Shown here: positions 41,871 through 50,809 of the stretch, in pieces | How positions within the stretch are numbered: the first letter of the stretch is position 1 | How the letters are laid out: every line of letters begins with the position of its first letter | Source: Seongchinamella sediminis | Lineage (GTDB): Bacteria > Pseudomonadota > Gammaproteobacteria > Pseudomonadales > Halieaceae | Assembly (NCBI RefSeq): GCF_003457605.1 | Contig: NZ_QRAN01000013.1 | Location: 1-64,000 of the forward strand | Reading direction: 5' to 3' | Length of the DNA stretch: 64,000 nucleotides | Notes under the pieces: generated by a model | Seen by the model: only the letters and a program-made list of their open reading frames with translations | What the model was told of the DNA's origin: nothing | The model's database searches: none | Position numbers and translations under genes: made by a program

Positions 41871-42998
41871 TCAGCCATTATCCGGGCGGGGGGTGAGGCT
41901 GCTGGCCGGTTGGACCGAGTTGTCGATCTCCACCGGCGTGCCGGTGTCCAGCTTCAACAGGCCACTGGTAGCGATCCGCTCACCGGGTTGCAGGCCTTTC
42001 TCGATGGCCACCATGTCGCCGCGCACCGGGCCCAGGGTGACAAAACGCTGGGACACGGTCAGGCCCTCTCCGGCGGATTTGATGACATAGACGGAGTTGC
42101 CGTAGGGGCGGTAGGCGATGGCGGTTTGCGGTACCACCACGCGCTTCATCTCGCCACCCAGGGGCAGGTTCAGGCTGGCGAACATGCCTGGACGCAGCAG
42201 ATCGTCGCGGTTGACCAGGGTCGCCTGCAGGGCGAAGTTGCGGGTCTCCGGGTCTACCACCGGGGCAATGGCGGTCACCACGCCGTCGAATGCTTCGCCG
42301 CCCAGGGCCTGCAACGTCGCCTGCACGGGCATGCCGGTAGCCACCTGCCGGCTGTACTGTTCGGGCAGGGTGAAGTTCACATAGAGTTTGGCCAGCGACT
42401 GCAGTTCGATAAAGGTGTCGCCGGCCTGGACATAGTCACCCACGTTGTAGCGGCGGATACCCAGGCGCCCGGAGTAGGGCGCACGCAGGGTCTTTTGCTC
42501 GATGCGGGCCTTCTGCGCCTCGAACCGGGCCCGGGCCTGGTCGACCTGGCTGGCGCGCTGGTCGAGCTCCGACTTGGATATATTGCGCTGGGCGGCCAGG
42601 CTGTTGGCCCGCCGCAGCTCTATCTGGGCCAGCTCGCTGGCCGCTTCCAGGGCCGCCAGTTCGGCGCGGTCCGGAGCCGAGTCCAGGGTCATGATAATGT
42701 CGCCCTTGCTGACTTCGGCGCCATTATCGAAAAAAATCTCCTGCACCGTGCCGGGCACTTCGGTGGCCAGCTCCGCACCCTGTATAGAGGCCAGCGTGCC
42801 CACTGAGCTCACTGCGGACTGCCAGCGGGCGGTCCCCGCCTCGCTGGCGGTAATGATAGCGGTGGGCACGGGCATATTGTCCATGGATTCGTTCATTTTC
42901 ATCCGCCCGAACCACTGCATGCCCAGCAGACCGCCGAAGATGAGCAGCGTGGCCAGCAGTATGGCCCACATGCGTTTTCCGAATAGCACTTTGTTCAT
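41871..42998 (-). CDS. RND periplasmic adaptor (HlyD/MexE family)
   Basis: 375-aa adaptor with a membrane helix or signal anchor (about residues 9-27), lipoyl halves at TVQEIFFDNGAEVSKGD and TLRAPYSGRLGIRRYNVGDYVQAG, a coiled-coil hairpin of about 60 residues between them, and beta-barrel and membrane-proximal domains. The ATG at 42998 places the membrane helix at the N-terminus; in-frame ATG codons at 43055 and 43061 would add about 20 residues and cannot be excluded. Cotranscribed with the RND permease. Confidence 0.9.
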   Translation of the reverse strand: MNKVLFGKRMWAILLATLLIFGGLLGMQWFGRMKMNESMDNMPVPTAIITASEAGTARWQSAVSSVGTLASIQGAELATEVPGTVQEIFFDNGAEVSKGDIIMTLDSAPDRAELAALEAASELAQIELRRANSLAAQRNISKSELDQRASQVDQARARFEAQKARIEQKTLRAPYSGRLGIRRYNVGDYVQAGDTFIELQSLAKLYVNFTLPEQYSRQVATGMPVQATLQALGGEAFDGVVTAIAPVVDPETRNFALQATLVNRDDLLRPGMFASLNLPLGGEMKRVVVPQTAIAYRPYGNSVYVIKSAGEGLTVSQRFVTLGPVRGDMVAIEKGLQPGERIATSGLLKLDTGTPVEIDNSVQPASSLTPRPDNG

Positions 42999-43170
42999 AG
43001 ACCTTGCACTTGCCGCTGATGGAAACAGGAAAAGGAAGACGCGCGACCATTCCATGGACACCCCTGGAGGATGTTATGCGTCAGGGAGTGAATAATACGC
43101 TGCCCGGTGGCGGCGGGAAACCGTGGACAGCCGGAAAAATTTGTGCGCACAGCGAGGCTTGACCCGAAAG

Positions 43171-43192
43171 GGCACGCCAGCACTGGCGTGCC
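43171..43192. terminator. Near-perfect palindrome between two minus-strand genes
   Basis: GGCACGCCAG-CA-CTGGCGTGCC is a perfect 10-bp stem around 2 bases. It lies about 60 bases after the end of the TPR gene and before the adaptor gene. Without a T-tract it may be a bidirectional weak terminator or a protein-binding site. Confidence 0.4.
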
Positions 43193-43253
43193 TGGATGCC
43201 AGGCCCAGGCCCGCGCCAGCAGTTATTCCCGGGAGGTTAAACGTCGGGAGAGC

Positions 43254-44099
43254 TCAGGAACGCTTGCTTGCGTCGCAGGCCGCCGCGGCAGTGCCGGCCA
43301 CGGTGATGCGCTCGGCCAGCGCTTCCCGGGCCGGCGTCTTGCGCAGGGAATCCAGCTGCTGCCGGGCGCGGTGGAAGAGTTGTTCGGCCTCGGCGGTTTC
43401 GCCGCCGGCCTGTTTCAGTTCGGCCATCGATACCGTCCAGGATGGTGAGTCCCCGAGCATGGGGTACAGGGTCTGCAGTCGCTGGATGGCAAGGTCACAG
43501 CGACCGCGGGTGACTTCGAGCGCGACCGCGCGTTGCTGCAGTTGGGGTGTGAGCCCGATTTTTTCCGTGCCCTCGTCAATGATGGCCAGGGCCCTGGCAA
43601 TGCCCTCATCGCCGCCCTGGGACAGCATGTCGGCCGCGGAGATGTAGTGCCCGGGATTGGGTTGCGGCTGCAGCGCGAATACCCGGCGGAAGTCTGCCAG
43701 CGAGGCGCTGTAGTCGCCCATGTCACGCAGCAGCCGGGCCCGGTATTCCAGGCCGGCGCTGTGGTTGGGGAAGCGGGCAAGGTAGCGGTCGAAACTGGCG
43801 CGGGCGGCGGCAAAGTCGCCGCGCCGGTAGTGCACTACGCCGAGGTCAAAATCGGCCAGCACCGGGTCGCCCAGTGCCTGGGCGCGTTGGAAGTCTGCCA
43901 GCGCCCTGTCGAACTCGCCGTTGTTGGAGTAGGCGACGCCCCGCCTGAGATAGAGAGAGGGGTCTCCCGGCCGGTGCTCAAGCTCGTGGCTGTAGTGGTC
44001 GATCGCCGAACCGGCTCCCGGGTGGGATATCGCCGGCGTGGCTGCCGCTGCCAACATTGCCAGCAAGCCGGTGACGATGCGTGCTTTGATCGGGGTCAC
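43254..44099 (-). CDS. Periplasmic TPR-repeat protein
   Basis: 281-aa exported protein with a signal peptide (to about residue 25, AISHP). At least four tetratricopeptide repeats follow, for example PSLYLRRGVAYSNNGEFDRALADFQRA, and ADFDLGVVHYRRGDFAAARASFDRYL-type. TPR proteins are scaffolds. Its start overlaps the stop of the phosphatase gene upstream, so the two are coexpressed; it could assist phosphatase localisation, but that is a guess. Confidence 0.85.
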   Translation of the reverse strand: MTPIKARIVTGLLAMLAAAATPAISHPGAGSAIDHYSHELEHRPGDPSLYLRRGVAYSNNGEFDRALADFQRAQALGDPVLADFDLGVVHYRRGDFAAARASFDRYLARFPNHSAGLEYRARLLRDMGDYSASLADFRRVFALQPQPNPGHYISAADMLSQGGDEGIARALAIIDEGTEKIGLTPQLQQRAVALEVTRGRCDLAIQRLQTLYPMLGDSPSWTVSMAELKQAGGETAEAEQLFHRARQQLDSLRKTPAREALAERITVAGTAAAACDASKRS

Positions 44100-45814
44100 C
44101 GCTGGATCACGAACTCGTCGAGCACATCACCATGGGTGTCGATAAAGCGCGCCCTCAGGCTGCTGCGGCCAGCATCAACAACCACCGAACCCAGCACGGC
44201 GAGTCCGCGCAGGCCCTCCCGGCAACCGGCGTCATGTTGGCACCGGCTGCTGGCGAGCGGCTGTATCACGTGGGCGGGGTGGCGCAACCACTCGTCGTCA
44301 GCGGTGATACCGAGCTGATCGCCACCCTTGTCTGCCTTGCCTGAGCTGCCGGCCACGGTGTACACGACCCGGTCGTCGAGGTTGCCGCTGGTCGGGCTTT
44401 TTTGCCGGTAGGTTTCACCGTCCGCGGGTCGACCGGTAGCGGGGCGGCCCGCTACTGTTTCCGCATGCCGTAAGGGGTCGAAGGTGTCCGAGGTGCCGGT
44501 GTGGCCCTGCAGATAGTAGGAGCGTTCATAGGAGTGGGCGTGGCCGCTGTAGACCAGGTCTACCCCGTATTGTTCGAATACCGGCGTGAACTCGTTGCGC
44601 ATATCCCACTCGGGGCGGTCGATAGTGGCGCCGGCGGAGCTGCCCCCGACATCGTCGGAATCATGATTGGCGCCCTTGGTGTAGGGTGGGTGGTGAAAAA
44701 TGACGATGGTCCAGTCCCGGGTATTGGCTGACAGATCCTCAATCAGCCAGCGCTTCATGGTGTCGCGGGCGGTGGCATCCCTGGCGCTGAGCTGGCTGTC
44801 CAGGCTGACCACGTGCACGTTGGCGTAGTCCACCGAGTAATACTGCTCGGTACCGCTGGGCACCCCGCCCATCTCGCCGCGAGTAGGCAGGCTGAAGATG
44901 TCCAGATAGGGCATGCTGGTGCCGTCGGGTTCGGCGCTTCTACCATTTGAGCTGTAGCTGGCAGGATCGGACGAGGTGCTGGTGCCGGCAGTGGCCATCG
45001 GGTGCAGGTCCCCGGGGGGGTCGAAATTGTCGCCGCAGTTCTCCCTGGCTACATGCATCAGTTCGCACATCAGGTAGCCAGGCAACAGCATATTCGCCAC
45101 GCCCATTTCGTGATTGCCAATGGTGGGCAGGGTCTGGGTGCGCTTGATGATATCTGCGTAGAGGTCAAAGAAGGCAAGCTGCCACTGCGCGTCCGTGCCC
45201 GCCTCATAGGCGTTGTCCCCCAGCAGCAGGAACAGGTCCAGGTCCTCACCTCCCTGGGCCGCCGCATAGCGCTGGTAGCCCTTGAGTACGGCTGCGGCCT
45301 GGCCGGGGTACTTGCCGCCGGGGCGTTTTTCGCTGACCCCCTCTGAGGGGGTGCCGGAATCACCGACGATAAGAATGTGGGTGTTGCCGTCGACGGGAGC
45401 GCTGTCCGCCACCGGGGCAGTGCGGAATGACTGGCCCGGCGCCGCCGTGCCTGCGCCGCCGATGGAGTAGTAATAGGTGGTCTCGGGTTCGAGACCCTCC
45501 AGCACCGCTTCCCTATGGCCCAGGCCGGTCTCACTTGCCCTGGTCAGGGAACTCAGTGGCAGGGCATTACTGTCCTTGCCGAAACACAGCTGATCCGCGC
45601 TCGCACCGCCGCTGGCATTGCCGCGCCATTTGATGATTGCGCGATCGCTACCCAGCTGCTGCAGAAACAGCCGTTCCGGGCTGACCTCCGTGCCGTTGCA
45701 GTTCGCTGTGACCCGGTCGCCGGGTGTGCTGCAGGCGGCCAGGGTGATGGTTGCCACTGCCAGTCCGAGGTGGACCAGGCGGCGAGGGCTCGCGGTAAAG
45801 CCAGAACGCTTCAT
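44096..45814 (-). CDS. Purple acid phosphatase-like metallophosphoesterase lipoprotein
   Basis: 572-aa protein with a lipobox (TLAAC, Cys28), an N-terminal fibronectin-like domain (about 45-135, ending ETTYYYSIGG) and a calcineurin-like phosphoesterase domain. Metal-binding blocks are visible as VGDSGT, LLLGDNAYEAG, PTIGNHEMG, IVIFHHPPYTKG and VYSGHAHSYERS, which is the purple acid phosphatase order. It probably releases phosphate from organic esters in the periplasm or at the outer membrane. A C-terminal beta-domain (about 520-572) follows the catalytic part. Confidence 0.92.
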   Translation of the reverse strand: MKRSGFTASPRRLVHLGLAVATITLAACSTPGDRVTANCNGTEVSPERLFLQQLGSDRAIIKWRGNASGGASADQLCFGKDSNALPLSSLTRASETGLGHREAVLEGLEPETTYYYSIGGAGTAAPGQSFRTAPVADSAPVDGNTHILIVGDSGTPSEGVSEKRPGGKYPGQAAAVLKGYQRYAAAQGGEDLDLFLLLGDNAYEAGTDAQWQLAFFDLYADIIKRTQTLPTIGNHEMGVANMLLPGYLMCELMHVARENCGDNFDPPGDLHPMATAGTSTSSDPASYSSNGRSAEPDGTSMPYLDIFSLPTRGEMGGVPSGTEQYYSVDYANVHVVSLDSQLSARDATARDTMKRWLIEDLSANTRDWTIVIFHHPPYTKGANHDSDDVGGSSAGATIDRPEWDMRNEFTPVFEQYGVDLVYSGHAHSYERSYYLQGHTGTSDTFDPLRHAETVAGRPATGRPADGETYRQKSPTSGNLDDRVVYTVAGSSGKADKGGDQLGITADDEWLRHPAHVIQPLASSRCQHDAGCREGLRGLAVLGSVVVDAGRSSLRARFIDTHGDVLDEFVIQR

Positions 45815-46046
45815 AAACGGTATCTCATGCCGATTTGCTCAAGTGCCTGCTATTGTAAGCGCGTTGGGCCCGGATAATCCACGCGTGGCGGGGATTAGGT
45901 ATCGCCAGGGCTGGAATCGCCGCATCTGGTTTAATTCATCGTCGATGCGGCGCTATTCCTGGTGCGCAGACAGGTGGAAATTCTGCGCCCGGGATCCCCA
46001 TGATGCTAGACTTGCGGGCTGATCGTAACGCCAGCGAGCCCGCCAG

Positions 46047-46820
46047 ATGAAGGTAATCGACCTGTCCAAACCCATTCAATACAATGCCGGCGATCCGTCG
46101 TTCATGAAGGTCAAGATCAAGCACAAACCGCACCGCCACGCGCGCTGGCTGGTCCGCTTTCTGGGCCTGCCATTCAGGCTGATGCCGAAAGATTTTGTCG
46201 GCTGGGCGGACGACACGATTACCAGGATGGGGGTGCACAGTACCACCCATATCGATGCCCCCTGGCACTATGGGCCAAGCTCCGGCGAAGGTGACCAGCA
46301 GCACCCGGCCAGGACGGTCGACGAGATCCCCCTGGACGAGTGCATCGGCCCGGGTGTGGTGATTGATATGTCGCACAAGCCGGACGGCGAGGTGATTACC
46401 GCGGCGGATATGGAAGACGCAGTTGCCCAGTCCGGTGCGTCTGTAGAGCCTGGCGTCATTGTTCTCATCCGCACCGATCGCGACCAGTACCTGGGAACGA
46501 AAGAATACTGGAAAAAAGGTACCGGTATGAGCGCCGAGGCCACCGAATGGCTGATAGACCGGGGCTGCACGGTCATGGGTATCGACCAGTGGGGATGGGA
46601 CCTGCCGTTTCACTACCAGATCAGCCAGTCGAAGCGGGAGCAGCGCGACGACCTGTTCTGGGAAGGCCATCGGGTCGGCCAGCGCAGGCCTTACTGGCAG
46701 ATGGAGCAACTGGTAAACCTGGCGGCCCTGCCCAGCCATGGGTTCAAGGTGGCGGTGTTGCCGTTGAAACTGGTTGGCGCCTCGGCGGCTCCGGCCCGTG
46801 TGGTGGCCATGGTGGAGTAG
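46047..46820 (+). CDS. Cyclase/kynurenine formamidase-like metal hydrolase
   Basis: 257-aa member of the cyclase family (PF04199) with the metal motif HSTTHIDAPWHYG (HxxTHxDxPxH), the central segment IDMSHKPDGE and GIDQWGWDLP. Homologues hydrolyse formylkynurenine or isatin, or cyclise polyketides. No tryptophan-degradation gene is adjacent, so the substrate is unknown. Confidence 0.88.
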   Translation: MKVIDLSKPIQYNAGDPSFMKVKIKHKPHRHARWLVRFLGLPFRLMPKDFVGWADDTITRMGVHSTTHIDAPWHYGPSSGEGDQQHPARTVDEIPLDECIGPGVVIDMSHKPDGEVITAADMEDAVAQSGASVEPGVIVLIRTDRDQYLGTKEYWKKGTGMSAEATEWLIDRGCTVMGIDQWGWDLPFHYQISQSKREQRDDLFWEGHRVGQRRPYWQMEQLVNLAALPSHGFKVAVLPLKLVGASAAPARVVAMVE

Positions 46821-46926
46821 CTTGCCTGGTACTCACTCCAGGTCGGACGCCTGGCGCGGATGTTGAGGCTGCCCGGCAATGGTCTACACTCAGGGTGATT
46901 GAACAGCACAGAGGAGTGAAGACAGT

Positions 46927-47142
46927 ATGTCAGACCATCATACATACAAGAAGATTGAAGTCGTTGGATCGTCGAGAGACAGCATTGATGATGCGATCAG
47001 GAACGCGATCAAACAGAGCGCCAAATCTGTTAACAACCTCGAATGGTTCGAGGTCGTCGAGACCCGGGGCCATATCGTCGACGGCGATATCGGGCACTTC
47101 CAGGTGGTATTGAAATTGGGTTTTAAAATAGAGAGCAGTTGA
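46927..47142 (+). CDS. Dodecin
   Basis: 71-aa small flavin-binding protein with strand-helix-strand-strand layout, SSRDSIDDAIRNAIKQSAKSV helix and the diagnostic segment NLEWFEVVETRGHIVDG (the Trp stacks on flavin), ending HFQVVLKLGF. Bacterial dodecins form hollow 12-mers that store or buffer riboflavin/FMN. The next gene starts 3 bases after its stop, so they are cotranscribed. Confidence 0.95.
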   Translation: MSDHHTYKKIEVVGSSRDSIDDAIRNAIKQSAKSVNNLEWFEVVETRGHIVDGDIGHFQVVLKLGFKIESS

Positions 47143-47145
47143 TCA

Positions 47146-47472
47146 TTGAACAGAATCGACGAATTGATAGAGCGCTGGGATCGGGATGCCTCTGGTGAAT
47201 TGGCACCGGAGCAGTATCGTGTCTGTATCCCGATAGAGGACGCGGCAAAAATCGAAGCACTGGCGGAGATGTACCCGAGACGCAGTCGCGAGCAGATCAT
47301 TGCGGACCTGTTGCTGGCCGCGCTGGATGAGGTCGTCGCCAGGTTTCCCTACGTTGAGGGCGAGCGCGTGATCGCCCGGGACGAGGAGGGAGACCCCGTG
47401 TTCGAAGATATTGGCCGGACACCGCAGTTCCTGGCGCTGGTGCACAAACATGTGCAGGAGGCCGGGGGCTAG
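47146..47472 (+). CDS. Small conserved helical protein
   Basis: 108-aa protein, mainly helical, with the segment RVCIPIEDAAKIEALAEMYPRRSREQIIADLLLAALDEV and a C-terminal half FPYVEGERVIARDEEGDPVFEDIGRTPQFL. Similar short proteins in gammaproteobacteria carry labels such as pilin assembly or type 1 pili tip component, but nothing here supports a pilus role. The RSREQIIADLLLAAL helix resembles a ribbon-helix-helix-like dimer helix. It uses a TTG start at 47146, 3 bases after the dodecin stop, suggesting translational coupling. Confidence 0.75.
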   Translation: MNRIDELIERWDRDASGELAPEQYRVCIPIEDAAKIEALAEMYPRRSREQIIADLLLAALDEVVARFPYVEGERVIARDEEGDPVFEDIGRTPQFLALVHKHVQEAGG

Positions 47473-47503
47473 TGTGCGCAAAGTCGCTGGAGGGCGCGGC
47501 TCG

Positions 47504-47905
47504 ATGATAGCTGTGCTGGGGCTGGACCACGTTGTCCTGCGCACTTCGCGCATGGATGAAATGCTGCATTTTTATGGCACTGTCCTCGGCTGTGAGCTGG
47601 AAAGGGAGCTGCCGCCTGAGCTCGGCCTGAAGCAGCTGCGGGCGGGCAGTGCCCTGATCGACCTTGTGGACGTGGACAGCGAGCTGGGTCGAGCCGGCGG
47701 CGGGCCACCCTCGGGCGCCAACAACATGGACCATTTCTGCCTGCAGATACAAGCCCGGGAAGAAGAGGAGCTTCTGCGCTATCTGCGCTCACAGGGCGTG
47801 TCGACGGGAACCTTTGAGCGCCGTTACGGCGCCCAGGGCTTCGGTAATTCACTTTACCTGCGCGACCCCGAGGGCAATGTCGTGGAGCTTCGCAATCGGC
47901 TGTAA
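47504..47905 (+). CDS. VOC-family (glyoxalase/dioxygenase-fold) protein
   Basis: 133-aa single-domain VOC protein with LGLDHVVLRTSRMDEMLHFY at the start, NNMDHFCLQI in the middle (metal-ligand His positions) and a late YLRDPEGNVVELRN, the usual final metal Glu. The ATG at 47504 follows GGAGG by about 10 bases. The reaction (lyase, isomerase, dioxygenase or resistance thiol transferase) cannot be assigned. Confidence 0.88.
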   Translation: MIAVLGLDHVVLRTSRMDEMLHFYGTVLGCELERELPPELGLKQLRAGSALIDLVDVDSELGRAGGGPPSGANNMDHFCLQIQAREEEELLRYLRSQGVSTGTFERRYGAQGFGNSLYLRDPEGNVVELRNRL

Positions 47906-47956
47906 GGTCGCAAGCTGCGATCAGCAGGGAGGAAAATCCCGCCGATACGGGGATGT

Positions 47957-49342
47957 TTAACCCCGGCGGCGTTCATGCTCCGCATAGCGCATCGCCACCT
48001 CCCCCAGCAGGATGCAAGTGACTGAGCCGATCACCACCGGCCAGTCAAAACCGCTGCCGGGCACGTACATGAACAGCAGCGCAGTGATGGCCAGCAGGAA
48101 CATGCACAAGCCGCTCATCCCCAGGGCGGCGCTGTCGCCCCCGGCAACCTTGAACGGGCGACTGCGTTCCCCGTCGATCTGGCGGGCGCGGTAGAACGCC
48201 GCCACCACGGCGATGTAAGGCAGGATGAACAGCACCGCACTGGCGGCAAACAGGGACCAGAACAGGTCCTCGTTACTGCCGGCAACCGCGCCGTAAGCCA
48301 GCAGCACACCGGTACAGACCAGACCCATGAGCAGGGTGGCGCCCACGGGCGAGCCGTTGTGGGGGCTCTCCAGGGCGAACAGCCTGGGCAATTCCCCATC
48401 GGCTGCGGATTCTGCCGCGGCGCGGTTGGCGCCGATGGCCCAGGTGGTGCCGTTGGAAAAGAAGGTGAACAGGGCGAATACGCCCAGTGTCATGGCCGCC
48501 AGCTGGCCCAACTGCGACTCGCCGAACAACAGCCGCAGGGTGTCAACCAGCCCTTCCACCAGGTTGATATCACCGGCGGGAATCACCGCGAGAATGGCGA
48601 AGGTGCCGAGAATATAGCTGAGAAAGATAATCAACCCGGAGCTCAGGATAGAGCGCGGGATATCGCGCTGGGGATTTTTCATCTCCTCGCTGGCGGAGGA
48701 CATCAGCTCAAAGCCGAGCATGCCGTAAATGATGGTGGACACATACTGGGTGCTGCTGCCCCACTCGGGCACAAAGGCCTGCAGGCTGAAGTCGTTGGCG
48801 AGCTGGATACCGGGTTGCAGGGCGTAAACCACGCCGCCGACAACAATGGCGGCGAAGGTGAGGGTTTTCAGGGTGGCGCCCGCATTGGGTATCCACTTGC
48901 CGATTCTCAGCGACAGGCAGGTAATGATGACCACCAGCCAGGTAATGCCTATGGCCATGGTGATCTGGGTGCTGAAGGCCAGGTCCGGGAAAAACATCTG
49001 GGCGAACACGCCCGAGAACAGGATAAAGATCGACGCGTTCCAGAGTGCGGTGTTGAGCCAGTAACACCAGGTGGCGCGGGTGCCCCAGCGGCTGCCGAAG
49101 GCATGCCTGATCCAGCTGTAAATTCCGCCCTGCTCCGGGTAGGTGGTGCCCAGTTCGGCGGAGATGAGGCCGTAGGGAATAAAAAATATCACCCCCATGA
49201 TCAACCACCAGCTGATGCTGGACACGCCGATGGAAGCCGAGGCGGCGAGGGTGTCCAGCAGCAGGATTGCCGAGACAGTGAACAGCGTCATGTCCCTGAC
49301 GCCCATGGTTTTTATGTGATGCGATCCGCTGTGGCTGTTCAA
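47957..49342 (-). CDS. APC-superfamily amino acid permease
   Basis: 461-aa permease with 12 predicted helices. Helix 1 has the unwound SILLLDTLAASASIG-type segment, helix 2 contains IPYGLISAELGTTYPEQGGIYSW, and helix 6 region has IYGMLGFELMSSASEEMKNPQRDIPRS, typical of APC transporters. The substrate is probably an amino acid or polyamine. Downstream of the VOC gene and convergent with it (50-base gap). Confidence 0.92.
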   Translation of the reverse strand: MNSHSGSHHIKTMGVRDMTLFTVSAILLLDTLAASASIGVSSISWWLIMGVIFFIPYGLISAELGTTYPEQGGIYSWIRHAFGSRWGTRATWCYWLNTALWNASIFILFSGVFAQMFFPDLAFSTQITMAIGITWLVVIITCLSLRIGKWIPNAGATLKTLTFAAIVVGGVVYALQPGIQLANDFSLQAFVPEWGSSTQYVSTIIYGMLGFELMSSASEEMKNPQRDIPRSILSSGLIIFLSYILGTFAILAVIPAGDINLVEGLVDTLRLLFGESQLGQLAAMTLGVFALFTFFSNGTTWAIGANRAAAESAADGELPRLFALESPHNGSPVGATLLMGLVCTGVLLAYGAVAGSNEDLFWSLFAASAVLFILPYIAVVAAFYRARQIDGERSRPFKVAGGDSAALGMSGLCMFLLAITALLFMYVPGSGFDWPVVIGSVTCILLGEVAMRYAEHERRRG

Positions 49343-49448
49343 GTTATTATTCCCCGCCCTGTTCGCTGCTCGTCTACATCCTCTGGATTATGGCGCTCTC
49401 CGATGCCGCGGGCCATCACCTGATGGTGTTAGTGTGAACAGGCCCTGG

Positions 49449-50210
49449 TTACAGCTTGCTCTTGATATAAGCCTCCCGCGCGCGGTTGCACTCCGGGTCC
49501 ACCAGCCCGGCGATCAGGCTGTCGGCATCCGACCAGGACCGGTCAAGGCCCACCATGGTGGCGGTGACTGCATCCGTATGGCGTTTGGTGGCCAGCACCG
49601 GGAAGGCCGGTTTGGCCGCCACCTGCTGTGCCAGCTCTTGCACCGCGTTTGCCAGCCCTTCGGCGCTGGCCAGGCGATTGAGAAAGCCCGCCGCCTGGGC
49701 CTCGGCGGCATCAAAGGGCCGGCAGGTGATGACCAGCTCCTTGGTCAGGGCAGGGCCGATCTCGCGCACCAGCCGCGGTATGCCGCCCCAGGCCAGGGGA
49801 ATGCCCAGGTCCACTTCGGGAATCGAAAACCGGGCGTCGTCGGCGGCCAGGCGCAGGTCGCAGGCCGCTGCCAGCACCAGTCCGCCACCGACGCACCAGC
49901 CGTGCACCTGGGCGATGGTGATTGCCCGCATGCTTTCCACGGCATCGGCCATCACTCTGCCGGCGTCCGCCGCCGCGCGCAGGCCGGCTTCGTCCAGTCG
50001 CGGGAATCCCTGCAGATCGGCGCCGGCGCTGAAGGCCCGGCCCCGGCCAGCAACGATCACCACCTTCACCTGCTCCTGGGTATCGAAATAGCGGGCGGCA
50101 CTGGCCAGTTCATTGAGCAACTCAGTGGACAGCGCATTGAGCCGCTCCGGGCGGTTCAGCCAGATTCTTCCTATAGGTCCTTCCGCGGTAACTTCGAGGG
50201 TAGCGTACAT
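49449..50210 (-). CDS. Enoyl-CoA hydratase/isomerase
   Basis: 253-aa crotonase-fold protein. The CoA-binding oxyanion segments are GRGRAFSAGADLQGF (about 57-71) and HGWCVGGGLVLAAACDLRLAADDARF (about 102-127); the catalytic Glu positions map to EVDLGIPLAW. The ATG at 50210 has GGAGA 8 bases upstream. It is unlinked to a beta-oxidation operon here, so the acyl-CoA substrate is unknown. Confidence 0.9.
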   Translation of the reverse strand: MYATLEVTAEGPIGRIWLNRPERLNALSTELLNELASAARYFDTQEQVKVVIVAGRGRAFSAGADLQGFPRLDEAGLRAAADAGRVMADAVESMRAITIAQVHGWCVGGGLVLAAACDLRLAADDARFSIPEVDLGIPLAWGGIPRLVREIGPALTKELVITCRPFDAAEAQAAGFLNRLASAEGLANAVQELAQQVAAKPAFPVLATKRHTDAVTATMVGLDRSWSDADSLIAGLVDPECNRAREAYIKSKL

Positions 50211-50413
50211 ATGACATCTCCGTTGTGTAGGTTCTGGCGCCATCCTAGTTTATCAACATCACGAAAGGCCAGTGTCGCGATCAATACCCGGCGTGGCCTG
50301 TGTTCCCGGCCCGGCGCCGGTATTTTTTCCTGATTGTGGTTGTCGCCGCTCACCTGGCCGGTATAGTTGTGTTCTCTTGTAATTCAGCAGACATTCCCGG
50401 TGGATCAAATAGC

Positions 50414-50764
50414 GTGGCATACGAACTCAGCGGCAAAATCAAACTCATTCAGGAACCCAAGACCTTCGACAGCGGGTTTAGCAAACGGGAAATGGTCGTC
50501 ACCGTGGACGATGGCCGCTATCCCCAGGACATCAATCTTGAATTCGTGCAGGACAAGGTGAGCCTGCTGGACAATCTCCAGGCAGGGCAGGAGGTGACGG
50601 TTTCCTTCGATATTCGGGGGCGCGAATACAACGGCAGGTACTTCAATAACCTGCAGGGCTGGAAGGTGGTTGCCGCAGATGCCGGTGCCAATGCCGAGTC
50701 ACCCTCGGCCGTGCCCTTCGACGACGCCGGCGACCGCTTTGAAGAGCCGGATATCCCCTTTTAG
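50414..50764 (+). CDS. DUF3127 small OB-fold protein
   Basis: 116-aa protein from a GTG at 50414. The body matches DUF3127, a single-strand-binding-like OB-fold family best known from Bacteroidetes: YELSGKIKLIQEPKTF, REMVVTVDDGRYPQDINLEF, AGQEVTVSFDIRGREYNGRYFNNLQGWKV, then an acidic tail FDDAGDRFEEPDIPF like that of SSB proteins. The open frame upstream would add a hydrophobic segment with no family support. Occurrence in a gammaproteobacterial context is less usual. Confidence 0.8.
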   Translation: MAYELSGKIKLIQEPKTFDSGFSKREMVVTVDDGRYPQDINLEFVQDKVSLLDNLQAGQEVTVSFDIRGREYNGRYFNNLQGWKVVAADAGANAESPSAVPFDDAGDRFEEPDIPF

Positions 50765-50809
50765 TCGCGCTTGTGGACTAACACTGCGCCTTGCCCCGGT
50801 TATTTCGCC

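Noticed and set aside
40864-42090. 408-codon plus-strand frame
   Set aside because: Antisense to the RND permease and adaptor genes with no family features.
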